64,000 nucleotides of DNA from Salirhabdus sp. Marseille-P4669 (GTDB lineage: Bacteria > Bacillota > Bacilli > Bacillales > Alkalibacillaceae), in the NCBI RefSeq assembly GCF_900240405.1, contig NZ_OEQK01000001.1, positions 62,001 through 126,000 of the forward strand, in the 5' to 3' direction. The translations under genes were made by a program, and so were the position numbers. Positions 56,853 to 64,000 of the stretch are shown here, in pieces. The notes beneath the pieces are model-generated. The model did no database searches. It saw only the letters and a program-made list of their open reading frames with translations, and was not told the origin of the DNA. The stretch's first letter is position 1, and the number at the start of each line of letters is the position of its first letter.

Positions 56853-57651
56853 ATGAATAAAGCCTTCAGAAGGCCGTTGTTAAACTTTGTTCTCTTAAGC
56901 TATGGTATTTTTTGCATTTTTTACGGCAATTGGATTTGGTATATTGCTAGGTGTACCTAAAAGCATTATGACTATTTTACAAATTATCTCGGCATGGTCC
57001 TCCACCTTTGCATTTATTTTTTTATTTAAGCGAATCTATCCCGGAAAGACTTTAAAGAAATTTATCAGAGATCAATTTGCTCCAAGAATTAAGGTTTCCG
57101 TTCTTTGTACAGCAGTAATTGTACAAGGGATTATCATAGCCTTGTCTTTCACCTTGCTCTCAGTTTCAACAGAGACTTCACTATCAAATGCTGGTTTGGG
57201 GCTATTCATCCTTGTATTTATCGATAGTTTCGTAAGAGGGCCATTAGGAGAAGAGTTGGGCTGGCGCGGATATGCATTAAATGAATTGCAAAAGAATCAC
57301 TCTCCACTGAAGTCAGCACTAATCGTTGGTGTCTTGTGGGGATTTTGGCATACGCCACTATGGTTTGCTTCAGGGTATGTGGGTCTCGATTTAGTTACCT
57401 ATATTCTGCTATTTATGATTGGTATTGTATCTTTTTCCATACTTGTGACCTTGTTTTTCAATTTAAATAAAAACCTAGTAATACCGATTGTTCTCCATCA
57501 ATTCTTCAATTTTTCGCTTGCATTATTTCATGGGAAATTATTAGATGTGTTGACATATGTAATGCTGTTATACTTTGTTGCTGCACTCCTTGTAGTGGTG
57601 CTGAATCCTAGGGGAATTTTGTATAAAAGAATCGAAAAAGACCATCTATAA
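56853..57651 (+). pseudogene. CPBP-family intramembrane protease, apparent frameshift near its start
   Basis: From ATG 56853 (AAAGGAGTGG upstream) the frame reads MNKAFRRPLLNFVLLSYGIF and then derails. From 56902 the second frame continues FFAFFTAIGFGILLGVP and is intact to the end. A run of six T near 56910 that should be five joins them into one protein of about 265 residues. The catalytic motifs are present: EELGWRGYAL, H in FWHTPLW, and HQFFNF. CPBP proteases process prenylated or secreted peptides in bacteria. Confidence 0.8.
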
Positions 57652-57665
57652 ATAGACGGTCTTTC
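57637..57665. terminator. Bidirectional terminator between CPBP and MFS genes
   Basis: AAAGACCATCTA pairs with TAGACGGTCTTT (one G-U). It contains the CPBP stop codon. Confidence 0.75.
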
Positions 57666-57675
57666 CCCAGTAAAA

Positions 57676-58851
57676 TCAGACTGTAGCCAAAACCTCAATG
57701 TTTCGGTGTTCTAATTTCCGATATAGGAAAGCTAGCAGAATAGAAGGGATTGTACAAACAACCATTCCAATAAAGGCAAGTCTTGGCTCGATTTCGTATA
57801 AGTATCCACCGAAAATAGTAAATACAGCGGTGCTCCAGCTAAGTGCTAGTGCAGAGTATATACCTTGTGCTTTTGCGATTTGAGCGTGCGGGATATTTTG
57901 AATTAAGTATTTCATAAATGCATAATGTGCCATGGCGAACGAAAAAGCATGCAACGTTTGTGCGATACTGAAAACAAGGACATTTGGAAATAGAAACACC
58001 AATATCCAACGTACAGTGGAACCAATAGCCGCAAGCGTCAGCAGGGAGCCTACTGAAAAATTACGAAAGCCTTTGTCTGCAATTGAAAAAAATAAAATTT
58101 CTGCCAATACCGCAATGTTTATAATTAGGCCGATTAAGTAAATCGGTGCATTAATATCCTGGAGAAAGATATAACCATAATTATAGTAAGTAGCATGGGC
58201 TGCTTGTAGTAAGATTGCAATTAGTATCACTAAGCCAAAGTGTTTAATACGAAATAACTGGAGCATACCCACTTTTTCTGTTTGATCCACCTTTGGCTTT
58301 TCCGACAAGATATCTGGTGCACGCATAAACCCTAGAGATACAAAGCCAACTGTCCCCAGTAGTAGCGCCCATAAAATGATTTCATCACCGAATTTCCCTG
58401 TGAAAACAGTTAAAAGAATACCTACGGACACAAAGCCAATGGATCCCCACTGCCGACTTCGACCATAATGCTTTAATTGTTTGCTTTGTACAAGTACACT
58501 TGCTGCACTATCTAATGCAGGCATAAGTGTTGGGTAAAATACGTGTATGACCATCGTTACGATTAACAAACTCGTAAAGGAATTTGCTGGTATATAACAA
58601 AGAATAGACACGAGAGTACCGATCCCAGCAACACGTAATATTCCTTTACTGCTAAACTTACTAGATAAATAAGGAAATGCAAATAAAGTAGCAAGTCCTC
58701 TAGCAGCTAATCCTAAACTCATAATTAAACTCGCCTCAGGTACGGAAATGCCTTTTGTATAAATCATCCACCCTGACCAATAAGGTAGAAATATCCCCCA
58801 TGTTAAAAAGAAACTAAAAAAGTGCATACTCATCCAACGCTGTGTGTTCAT
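57676..58851 (-). CDS. Major facilitator superfamily transporter (MFS_1-like)
   Basis: The 391-residue carrier has 12 membrane helices and the short signatures of the MFS_1-like/PPP family (WGIFLPYWSGWMIY at the start; YGRSRQWGSIGF). ATG 58851 is preferred because AAAGGAGAG lies just upstream. The neighbour divergent to it is a Crp/Fnr regulator. Substrate unknown; relatives are predicted to take up sugar or phenylpropionate-like acids. Confidence 0.85.
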   Translation of the reverse strand: MNTQRWMSMHFFSFFLTWGIFLPYWSGWMIYTKGISVPEASLIMSLGLAARGLATLFAFPYLSSKFSSKGILRVAGIGTLVSILCYIPANSFTSLLIVTMVIHVFYPTLMPALDSAASVLVQSKQLKHYGRSRQWGSIGFVSVGILLTVFTGKFGDEIILWALLLGTVGFVSLGFMRAPDILSEKPKVDQTEKVGMLQLFRIKHFGLVILIAILLQAAHATYYNYGYIFLQDINAPIYLIGLIINIAVLAEILFFSIADKGFRNFSVGSLLTLAAIGSTVRWILVFLFPNVLVFSIAQTLHAFSFAMAHYAFMKYLIQNIPHAQIAKAQGIYSALALSWSTAVFTIFGGYLYEIEPRLAFIGMVVCTIPSILLAFLYRKLEHRNIEVLATV

Positions 58852-58930
58852 TCTATCGCTCTCCTTTGCTAGCATGATATAATGAATTGGTGTTGAAAAA
58901 TAGGAGATATCTCATATTTTGGGGTGAATC

Positions 58931-59602
58931 ATGGAAATTTATAAAAATGAAAAAAGACAACGTTATCTGGATGAGACTAGATTTGAGCAATTGTTTTCTT
59001 TTCCAATTGATGCATTCTTAGAGGTGCATGAGTATAAACGAGATGAGTGGATCATCAAAGAAGGGAAAAGACCTTATTATTTATATTATGTCATTGAAGG
59101 AAAAGCAAAAATATATGTAACACATCATAATGGAAAGGTGTCTTTAATTAATTTTGTTAACCCAAATGAGTATATTGGGGAAATGGAATTATTACATGAT
59201 GTGTATTATACAAAAGGGATACAGGCCGCCACGAAAACCATTTGTTTTGCTCTCCCTATATCCCACTATCGGAAACATTTGCTAGAAGATACAAAGTTCC
59301 TACGTGAGTTAACTAAAATTCTCAGTGTAAAGGCCACTGTTATGGCAGCTAAATATTCACAAAGTCTCGCATTCCCGCTTGAGAATCGCCTAGCCGATTT
59401 TATATTGCAAACAGGGGACGAAGGAGTGTACAAAGAAAAACATGTTACAGTTTGTGATTATTTAGGTGTATCCTATCGACATTTATTACATGTGCTTACC
59501 CAGTTTTGTAATAAAGGCTACTTGAAAAAGCTTGGTCGAAATTATCATATTGAACAATATGATGCCTTACGTGAACTTGCTGATGTATTGAGGAATAAGT
59601 GA
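58931..59602 (+). CDS. Crp/Fnr-family regulator (YeiL-like)
   Basis: The 223-residue regulator has an N-terminal cyclic-nucleotide-binding fold (WIIKEGKRPYYLYYVIEGKA; ISHYRKHLLEDTKF), without the Fnr cysteine cluster, and a C-terminal HTH (DYLGVSYRHLLHVLTQFCNKG). It diverges from the MFS gene; the 80-bp gap holds a 10-bp palindrome GAGATATCTC (58904-58913) that may be an operator. It may sense stress. Confidence 0.85.
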   Translation: MEIYKNEKRQRYLDETRFEQLFSFPIDAFLEVHEYKRDEWIIKEGKRPYYLYYVIEGKAKIYVTHHNGKVSLINFVNPNEYIGEMELLHDVYYTKGIQAATKTICFALPISHYRKHLLEDTKFLRELTKILSVKATVMAAKYSQSLAFPLENRLADFILQTGDEGVYKEKHVTVCDYLGVSYRHLLHVLTQFCNKGYLKKLGRNYHIEQYDALRELADVLRNK

Positions 59603-59792
59603 TGAACTTATTCTTCCCTCCCCTTTTCTTCGAGATTACTTCAAAGTTATTCCCTTTTAAAAAAGCTTAAATGACAATCATATAGACTCTGAGAATGAGA
59701 GATAAAGGAATGGAGATATTATTTATCTACTTTTCTATGTATAGAATCTATTTTTTATGGCTAGGATGACATCTAAAGAGAGGTGTTATCAA

Positions 59793-60554
59793 ATGAAACA
59801 ACAATTATTAAGAGGAAGCTTAATCATTTTAATGGCTTTAAGTGTATTCTGTGCAACCTTTATTACGATTTCGCATGTGTCTGCTATGGATATCAGTGTA
59901 GATACGTATCAAGAAGGAGCGCAAATGGACTCTAGTAATCTAGAAATGTTAGGAACAGAGATTGCTAGATACCAATACCATGAAGAGCGAAATATAGAGT
60001 TACGTAAAAAAGAACTAAAGGAAAAAGCACAAGATAAAGCCACCATGTCAAAACAAGAAAGTACAGAACAAGATAGCTCCATCCCAGATGAATCAAAGGA
60101 AGTGAAAGAGACTCCTAAGACATTAGAAGAAGCAGCAGATTTGTCACAGTATCCATCAGTAACAGTTATGGCTACTGGCTACACAGCAGGACCAGAGTCC
60201 ACAGGTAAAAGCCCTGGACATCCTCAATATGGGATAACCTATTCTGGTGTTGAGGTACGAAGAGACTTATATTCTACGATTGCAGCAGACTTAACTAAAT
60301 TTCCAATTGGAACAATCCTGTTTATTCCAGGTTATGGTTATGGAGTAGTAGCGGACAAAGGTGGCGCGATTAAAGGAGATAAGATTGATCTTTACTATGA
60401 GACTGTAGAGGATGTTTATAATTATTGGGGCAAGAAGGAAGTAGAGGTCTACGTAATTAAAAAAGGAAACGGTGACATAACGAGTGAACAATTGGATGAA
60501 TTAAATGAGAAGGAATCCTTACAAGTATTCCGTCAAGATATTTTAGAAGAATAG
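59793..60554 (+). CDS. Secreted 3D-domain wall protein
   Basis: The 253-residue protein has a signal peptide (about 1-36), an acidic and K/E-rich linker (60-130), and a C-terminal 3D domain: [20 protein letters not shown], then [19 protein letters not shown] (three aspartates). It is probably a lytic-type wall enzyme. ATG 59793 is chosen because AAAGAGAGG lies upstream. It is a second 3D protein in the window, distinct from the LysM-3D one at 43015. Confidence 0.85.
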   Translation: MKQQLLRGSLIILMALSVFCATFITISHVSAMDISVDTYQEGAQMDSSNLEMLGTEIARYQYHEERNIELRKKELKEKAQDKATMSKQESTEQDSSIPDESKEVKETPKTLEEAADLSQYPSVTVMATGYTAGPESTGKSPGHPQYGITYSGVEVRRDLYSTIAADLTKFPIGTILFIPGYGYGVVADKGGAIKGDKIDLYYETVEDVYNYWGKKEVEVYVIKKGNGDITSEQLDELNEKESLQVFRQDILEE

Positions 60555-60580
60555 ACTTTGATTTCGGACTAAGAAAATAG

Positions 60581-60620
60581 AAAAGAGGAAGAACCCCTTT
60601 AAGGTGTTTCTTCCTCTTTT
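60581..60620. terminator. Bidirectional terminator
   Basis: AAAAGAGGAAGAA and TTTCTTCCTCTTTT pair around CCCCTTTAAGG. It lies between the 3D gene and the converging OppA gene. Confidence 0.85.
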
Positions 60621-60628
60621 TACTTCCA

Positions 60629-62290
60629 TTATTCAGCTGCTACATCTGCCCATTTGTATTCATATGTTGCACCAAATGGATTTACAAAGACTCCTTTTAC
60701 TTTTGGAGAAATCAATTGTGCTCTAGAAGCTTGGTATACCGGTGCAATGACCGCATCTTCAAATAATAGCTTTTCTGCTTCTAAGAAGTTTTCATAACGT
60801 GCTACATTATCCGTAGCAAGTGCAGAAGCGGTATCTAGTACAAGCTTGTCATACTGCTCACTAGAATATCCTGTCTTATTGTTTCCACTATCTGTAGTAA
60901 ATAAGTTCATAAATGTAAATGGATCAAGGAAGTCTGGTCCCCATCTAGTAAGCTGAAGCTCATAGTCCATATTGTTATCTAAATCAAGTCGTTGTTCTTT
61001 TGGAACCTGCTTAATTTTAACCTCTAAACCTTCTAGATTTGTAGAAAGCTGGTTCGCAACATATTCAACCAACATTTTAGTAGTTTGGTCATCATCCGTT
61101 AATAATTCAATTTCAACTGTTTCCGTTCCTAGCTCTTCAAGTCCTTTTTCCCAATAATCCTGTGCAGCTTCCAAATCGTATGTCACAAGATCTCCACTAA
61201 CCTCTCGGAAATCCTCTCCAGTTTCAGGCATTGGCGTAAAATCAGCTGGAACAAGTCCATTTGCAACAATGGAACCATTATTTAGAATTTCACTTACTAA
61301 TGCTTCTTTATCGAACGCTCTGCTTATTGCTGCACGAATATTTTTATTCGCTAAAGCATCTGTTGTTGTTTGATTAAACTTTAAGAAGTAAACAAATGTA
61401 TCTGCTGAAACAACATACTCATCATCTGTAGCATATTGATCCACAAGGTCAGAAGTCAAATCGATTCGGTCTACTGTACCCTCTTCATATAAATTTAGAG
61501 CAGTTTGAGGATCTTTTACAACCTGGAATGTTAATTTATCCATGTTTACACTAGCTGCATCCCAATAATCTTCATTTTTTACAAGATCCCAGGAATTACT
61601 TGTGCTTTCCCATTCGGAAATTTTATAAGGTCCGTTTGCTAATAGATTGTCAGAACTTGTTGCAAAGTCATCCCCTTTTTCTTCCACAAATGCCTGATTT
61701 AATGGGAAGAATGTTCCAAATGTCGTTAATGTTTCAAAATATGGTGTTGGGTTTTCCAATTCTACGACTAGTGTATAATCGCCATCAGCAGTAACGCCTA
61801 AGTCTTCAGCAGGAAGCTCACCTTGACTGACTGCAGTAGCATTTTTAATAACACCATTCATCATGTAAGGACCATACTCTGATCCAGTTTCAGGGTTAAC
61901 AGCTCGTTGCCATGCATAAACAAAATCATGTGCTGTAACAGGTTCGCCGTTTGACCAAACTGCATCTTCACGTAATGTAAACGTCCAAGTAAGACCATCA
62001 TCACTTACTTTATGTTCAGTCGCAATACCAGGAGATGGTTTCGCACTTTCATCTAAACGATATAGCCCTTCCATTGTGGCAGCTAAATATACAAATGAAG
62101 ATTCATCTGTAGCGATAGCTGGGTCCATTGATGGAATAGCCTCTGGGTTTACAAAGTTTAGTACCTTTTCATCTGCGCTTTCTTCACTATCCTTACTAGA
62201 TGAATCTGCTGCCTTATCGTCAGAACATGCAGCCAAAGCACCTAGTACCAATATAAATGATAAAAATAATAGCCAATTTTTAATCTTCAT
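60629..62290 (-). CDS. Oligopeptide-binding lipoprotein (OppA/DppE family)
   Basis: The 553-residue extracellular lipoprotein binds peptides for an ABC importer. A lipobox (LAAC, C22) follows a signal peptide. The SBP_bac_5 domain shows WTFTLREDAVWSNGEPVTAHDFVYAWQRAV in parts and the family phrase DPQTALNLYEEGTVDRIDL. No permease or ATPase genes are adjacent, so it must share a transporter elsewhere. AAGGGGG lies upstream of the ATG. Confidence 0.92.
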   Translation of the reverse strand: MKIKNWLLFLSFILVLGALAACSDDKAADSSSKDSEESADEKVLNFVNPEAIPSMDPAIATDESSFVYLAATMEGLYRLDESAKPSPGIATEHKVSDDGLTWTFTLREDAVWSNGEPVTAHDFVYAWQRAVNPETGSEYGPYMMNGVIKNATAVSQGELPAEDLGVTADGDYTLVVELENPTPYFETLTTFGTFFPLNQAFVEEKGDDFATSSDNLLANGPYKISEWESTSNSWDLVKNEDYWDAASVNMDKLTFQVVKDPQTALNLYEEGTVDRIDLTSDLVDQYATDDEYVVSADTFVYFLKFNQTTTDALANKNIRAAISRAFDKEALVSEILNNGSIVANGLVPADFTPMPETGEDFREVSGDLVTYDLEAAQDYWEKGLEELGTETVEIELLTDDDQTTKMLVEYVANQLSTNLEGLEVKIKQVPKEQRLDLDNNMDYELQLTRWGPDFLDPFTFMNLFTTDSGNNKTGYSSEQYDKLVLDTASALATDNVARYENFLEAEKLLFEDAVIAPVYQASRAQLISPKVKGVFVNPFGATYEYKWADVAAE

Positions 62291-62685
62291 CTACTTTTCC
62301 CCCTTAGCAAAATAAAGTTTTTCGAATATTTCATATGTACTGAAAATTAAAAAGTATAAAAAAGATTATATCTATATCTCGTGAACTTGTAAAGCTATAT
62401 TTAAATAATGCATCTTGTTATTTATCGCGTTTAAAGTCCAACTCTTTCGGTTAAAGTACTGTAAACATACTAATACAGAGGCTTTTATAAATCTTTGGTC
62501 TTCATAAAATTTGCAATAAATCTTTGGTGTTAAAGAGGTCATATTGTTAATGGGAAAAGGATAAAGGGGAGGATTGCCAAAAACTTTATAAAAATTACTT
62601 ATAAAACAGAAAGGATATTGCAAATATAAAAAGTAAATAAATAGAGTGCGTTTTTTTAAAACGTGTATTCGGAAGGAGAGATATA
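62291..62685. other. Long intergenic region between oppA and terC
   Basis: No supported gene. The 395 bp hold the divergent promoter region of both genes. An AAAGGGGAGGATT stretch (62566-62578) recalls the yybP-ykoY riboswitch that precedes some terC genes, but the conserved partner elements are not seen. A small hairpin with GCG/CGT arms near 62650 is weak. Confidence 0.4.
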
Positions 62686-63456
62686 TTGGAATCTATTTTA
62701 TTAGAATATGCTTGGGCGTTGCTTATCTTAATCGGTCTCGAAGGTTTATTGTCTGCTGACAATGCTCTTGTTTTAGCTGTCATAGCAAAGCACTTGCCTG
62801 AAGATCAAAAGAAAATAGCAATTAACTACGGCATTATCATGGCTTTCGTTTTTCGGTTTGCGGCGTTATTTGCAATTTCTTTCATTGCAAATGTTTGGCA
62901 GGTTCAAGCTATTGGTGCAGCATATCTTCTCTATTTAGGGCTCAAACATATTATCCAGGCCCGCTTTGGTAAAGAGAACGAAAATATTCGCGAGGATGTA
63001 GAGGAAGAAGCGGATGGCAAAAACTTTTGGCCTACCGTGGGTAAAATTGCTTTAGCGGATTTAGCGTTTGCAATTGATTCGATTCTTGCGGCTGTTGCGC
63101 TTGCCCTTGGTCTTCCTGATTCGCCACTTGGAGATTTTGGCGGTATGGATGGAGGTCAATTCATAGTAGTTGTACTGGGAGGTATCGCTGGCTTAATATT
63201 AATCAAATACGCTGCTACCTGGTTTGTTAAACTGTTAAAGCAACGACCTGCATTGGAGACAACTGCATATGCCATTGTTGCATGGGTAGGTGTTAAACTG
63301 GCAGTTATTACTCTTGCGCATGATCAAATTGCGATATTAGATCACGATTTCCCGCATAGTACAGGCTGGACGTTAACGTTTTATGGAATTTTAATTGCCA
63401 TTGCGTTAATAGGCTGGTTTGCACCGTCAAAAAAAAATCAAACTGAAGAGACATAG
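62686..63456 (+). CDS. TerC-family membrane protein (YceF/YkoY-like)
   Basis: The 256-residue integral membrane protein has seven helices and the two acidic motifs of the family: GLEGLLSADNALVLAV (residues 18-33) and ALADLAFAIDSILAAVALA (124-142), which probably carry metal ions. Members export manganese or are linked to tellurite resistance. Start is TTG behind GGAAGGAGAG. Its stop lies before a hairpin at 63460. Confidence 0.9.
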   Translation: MESILLEYAWALLILIGLEGLLSADNALVLAVIAKHLPEDQKKIAINYGIIMAFVFRFAALFAISFIANVWQVQAIGAAYLLYLGLKHIIQARFGKENENIREDVEEEADGKNFWPTVGKIALADLAFAIDSILAAVALALGLPDSPLGDFGGMDGGQFIVVVLGGIAGLILIKYAATWFVKLLKQRPALETTAYAIVAWVGVKLAVITLAHDQIAILDHDFPHSTGWTLTFYGILIAIALIGWFAPSKKNQTEET

Positions 63457-63459
63457 AAA

Positions 63460-63490
63460 GCAGGAGAAAGTATGTTCTGCTTTCTCCTGC
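63460..63490. terminator. Hairpin between terC and the next gene
   Basis: GCAGGAGAAAG and CTTTCTCCTGC form a perfect 11-base stem with loop TATGTTCTG. No T run follows on the plus strand; TTTC on the minus strand is weak. It is probably a shared terminator. Confidence 0.6.
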
Positions 63491-63509
63491 CTATATCCTT
63501 ACTAAAGAA

Positions 63510-64000
63510 TTATGGATTCGTGATAAACACCATAAAGGATTTATCTTCTTCAATATTCCAATCAATAAAAATGTCCTTTATGTCTTCCTTGAAAATTTCA
63601 TTAAATCGTCCATATCGATGAAAATAACTTTTTTCAAGATTATCTTTCGTTAGGATGAGCTCGGAGGTAAAGCCCTTTTTTATCAGTGCTTTCTCTATCG
63701 GGATTAAGATGTTTATCCGTTCTACTAAGTAAAGAGATGGGGATAAGTGAAAAACATTTATTTGATCAGGTGCCTTCTGTACTAGTTCACTAATTCTTTT
63801 GACTTCCTTTTCTAATAAAGATACATCAACAATCGAATTTTGATGTTCCTGCTTTTCAGTATTGTTAAAAACAAAGATGATTACCCCTGACTTATTGGGG
63901 ATATTCCAGTCATGATAACATTCATCTACTTCCATATCCAATGATACTTGTACTACACCTGTTAATTCCTCTATCATATGATCGATAATAACAGTCCTTG
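63510..64000 (-). CDS. Hypothetical protein, partial at the window edge
   Basis: From the right edge an open frame continues without a stop through RTVIIDHMIEELTGVVQVSL, so the usual start may be outside the window; the first ATG inside is at 63977 (155 residues). The sequence has mixed strands and helices, with an end WNIEEDKSFMVFITNP that repeats WNIPNKSGVIIFVFNN near the start. I recognise no family. Confidence 0.65.
   Translation of the reverse strand, partial: RTVIIDHMIEELTGVVQVSLDMEVDECYHDWNIPNKSGVIIFVFNNTEKQEHQNSIVDVSLLEKEVKRISELVQKAPDQINVFHLSPSLYLVERINILIPIEKALIKKGFTSELILTKDNLEKSYFHRYGRFNEIFKEDIKDIFIDWNIEEDKSFMVFITNP

Noticed and set aside
62560-62685. yybP-ykoY manganese riboswitch upstream of terC
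   Set aside because: Only AAAGGGGAGGATT resembles the conserved element; the paired regions and the second conserved loop are not present.
1-64000. CRISPR arrays, tRNA and rRNA genes
   Set aside because: I saw no regularly spaced repeats and no tRNA- or rRNA-like sequences on either strand; this was by eye only.

Overview
The window is chromosomal DNA of a low-GC, Gram-positive endospore-former relative (Bacillaceae). The evidence is the gene order at the left end: walR-walK-walH-walI-walJ-htrA-yyzF-rlmH, the block that lies close to oriC in Bacillus and its relatives. A halotolerant genus near Oceanobacillus or Virgibacillus is a guess from protein flavour (OpuD-like carrier, many lipoproteins), not a demonstrated fact.

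Layout. (1) 1-7.4 kb: the complete WalRK cell-wall two-component operon, the HtrA protease, a small CxxH/CxxC zinc-ribbon-like protein, and a cluster of DnaA boxes just upstream of rlmH. (2) 7.88-37.48 kb: a 29.6-kb integrated element inserted into the last codons of rlmH, the same gene position that staphylococcal SCC elements use. Its ends can be read directly: an 8-bp core (GAACCGTA) occurs at both junctions, and joining the outer flanks restores an RlmH C-terminus ending E-P-Y-H-K-stop. The element encodes a large serine recombinase, a coupled 55-residue protein, an XRE regulator, a Rep/relaxase-like protein and a second, divergent but complete rlmH. It also carries a RadC-like protein with three small unknown genes, then a block of anti-phage genes: a six-gene BREX type 3-like system, a fused GmrSD-like type IV restriction enzyme, a three-gene unit ending in a 1240-residue SEC-C/nuclease-like protein, and an AAA ATPase plus DUF4435 pair matching the PARIS system. 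(3) 37.5-43 kb: chromosome or older accessory DNA, with VOC and AraC genes, an Atu4866-like protein, an SDR remnant, a PII-like/DUF1538 membrane pair and a small tyrosine recombinase with a paired operator-like repeat. (4) 43-64 kb: surface and stress genes. These are two 3D-domain wall proteins, an ECF-type sigma factor, a NERD protein, several lipoproteins, two ankyrin proteins, a MerR-controlled ABC exporter, a broken BCCT (OpuD-like) carrier, a second MerR regulator, a frameshifted CPBP protease, an MFS carrier divergent from a Crp/Fnr regulator, an OppA-type lipoprotein and a TerC protein.

How it fits together. Integration removes the last two residues of the host RlmH (HK becomes IF), and the element brings its own intact RlmH, so the host probably keeps 23S rRNA methylation. 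The recombinase reading frame also runs across the junction, so its C-terminus differs between the integrated and the circular form. The cargo is layered defence: BREX as the first barrier, a type IV enzyme for modified phage DNA, and a PARIS-like abortive system that in known cases responds to anti-restriction proteins. The rlmH-linked, gene-replacing defence island is the most noteworthy content of the window.
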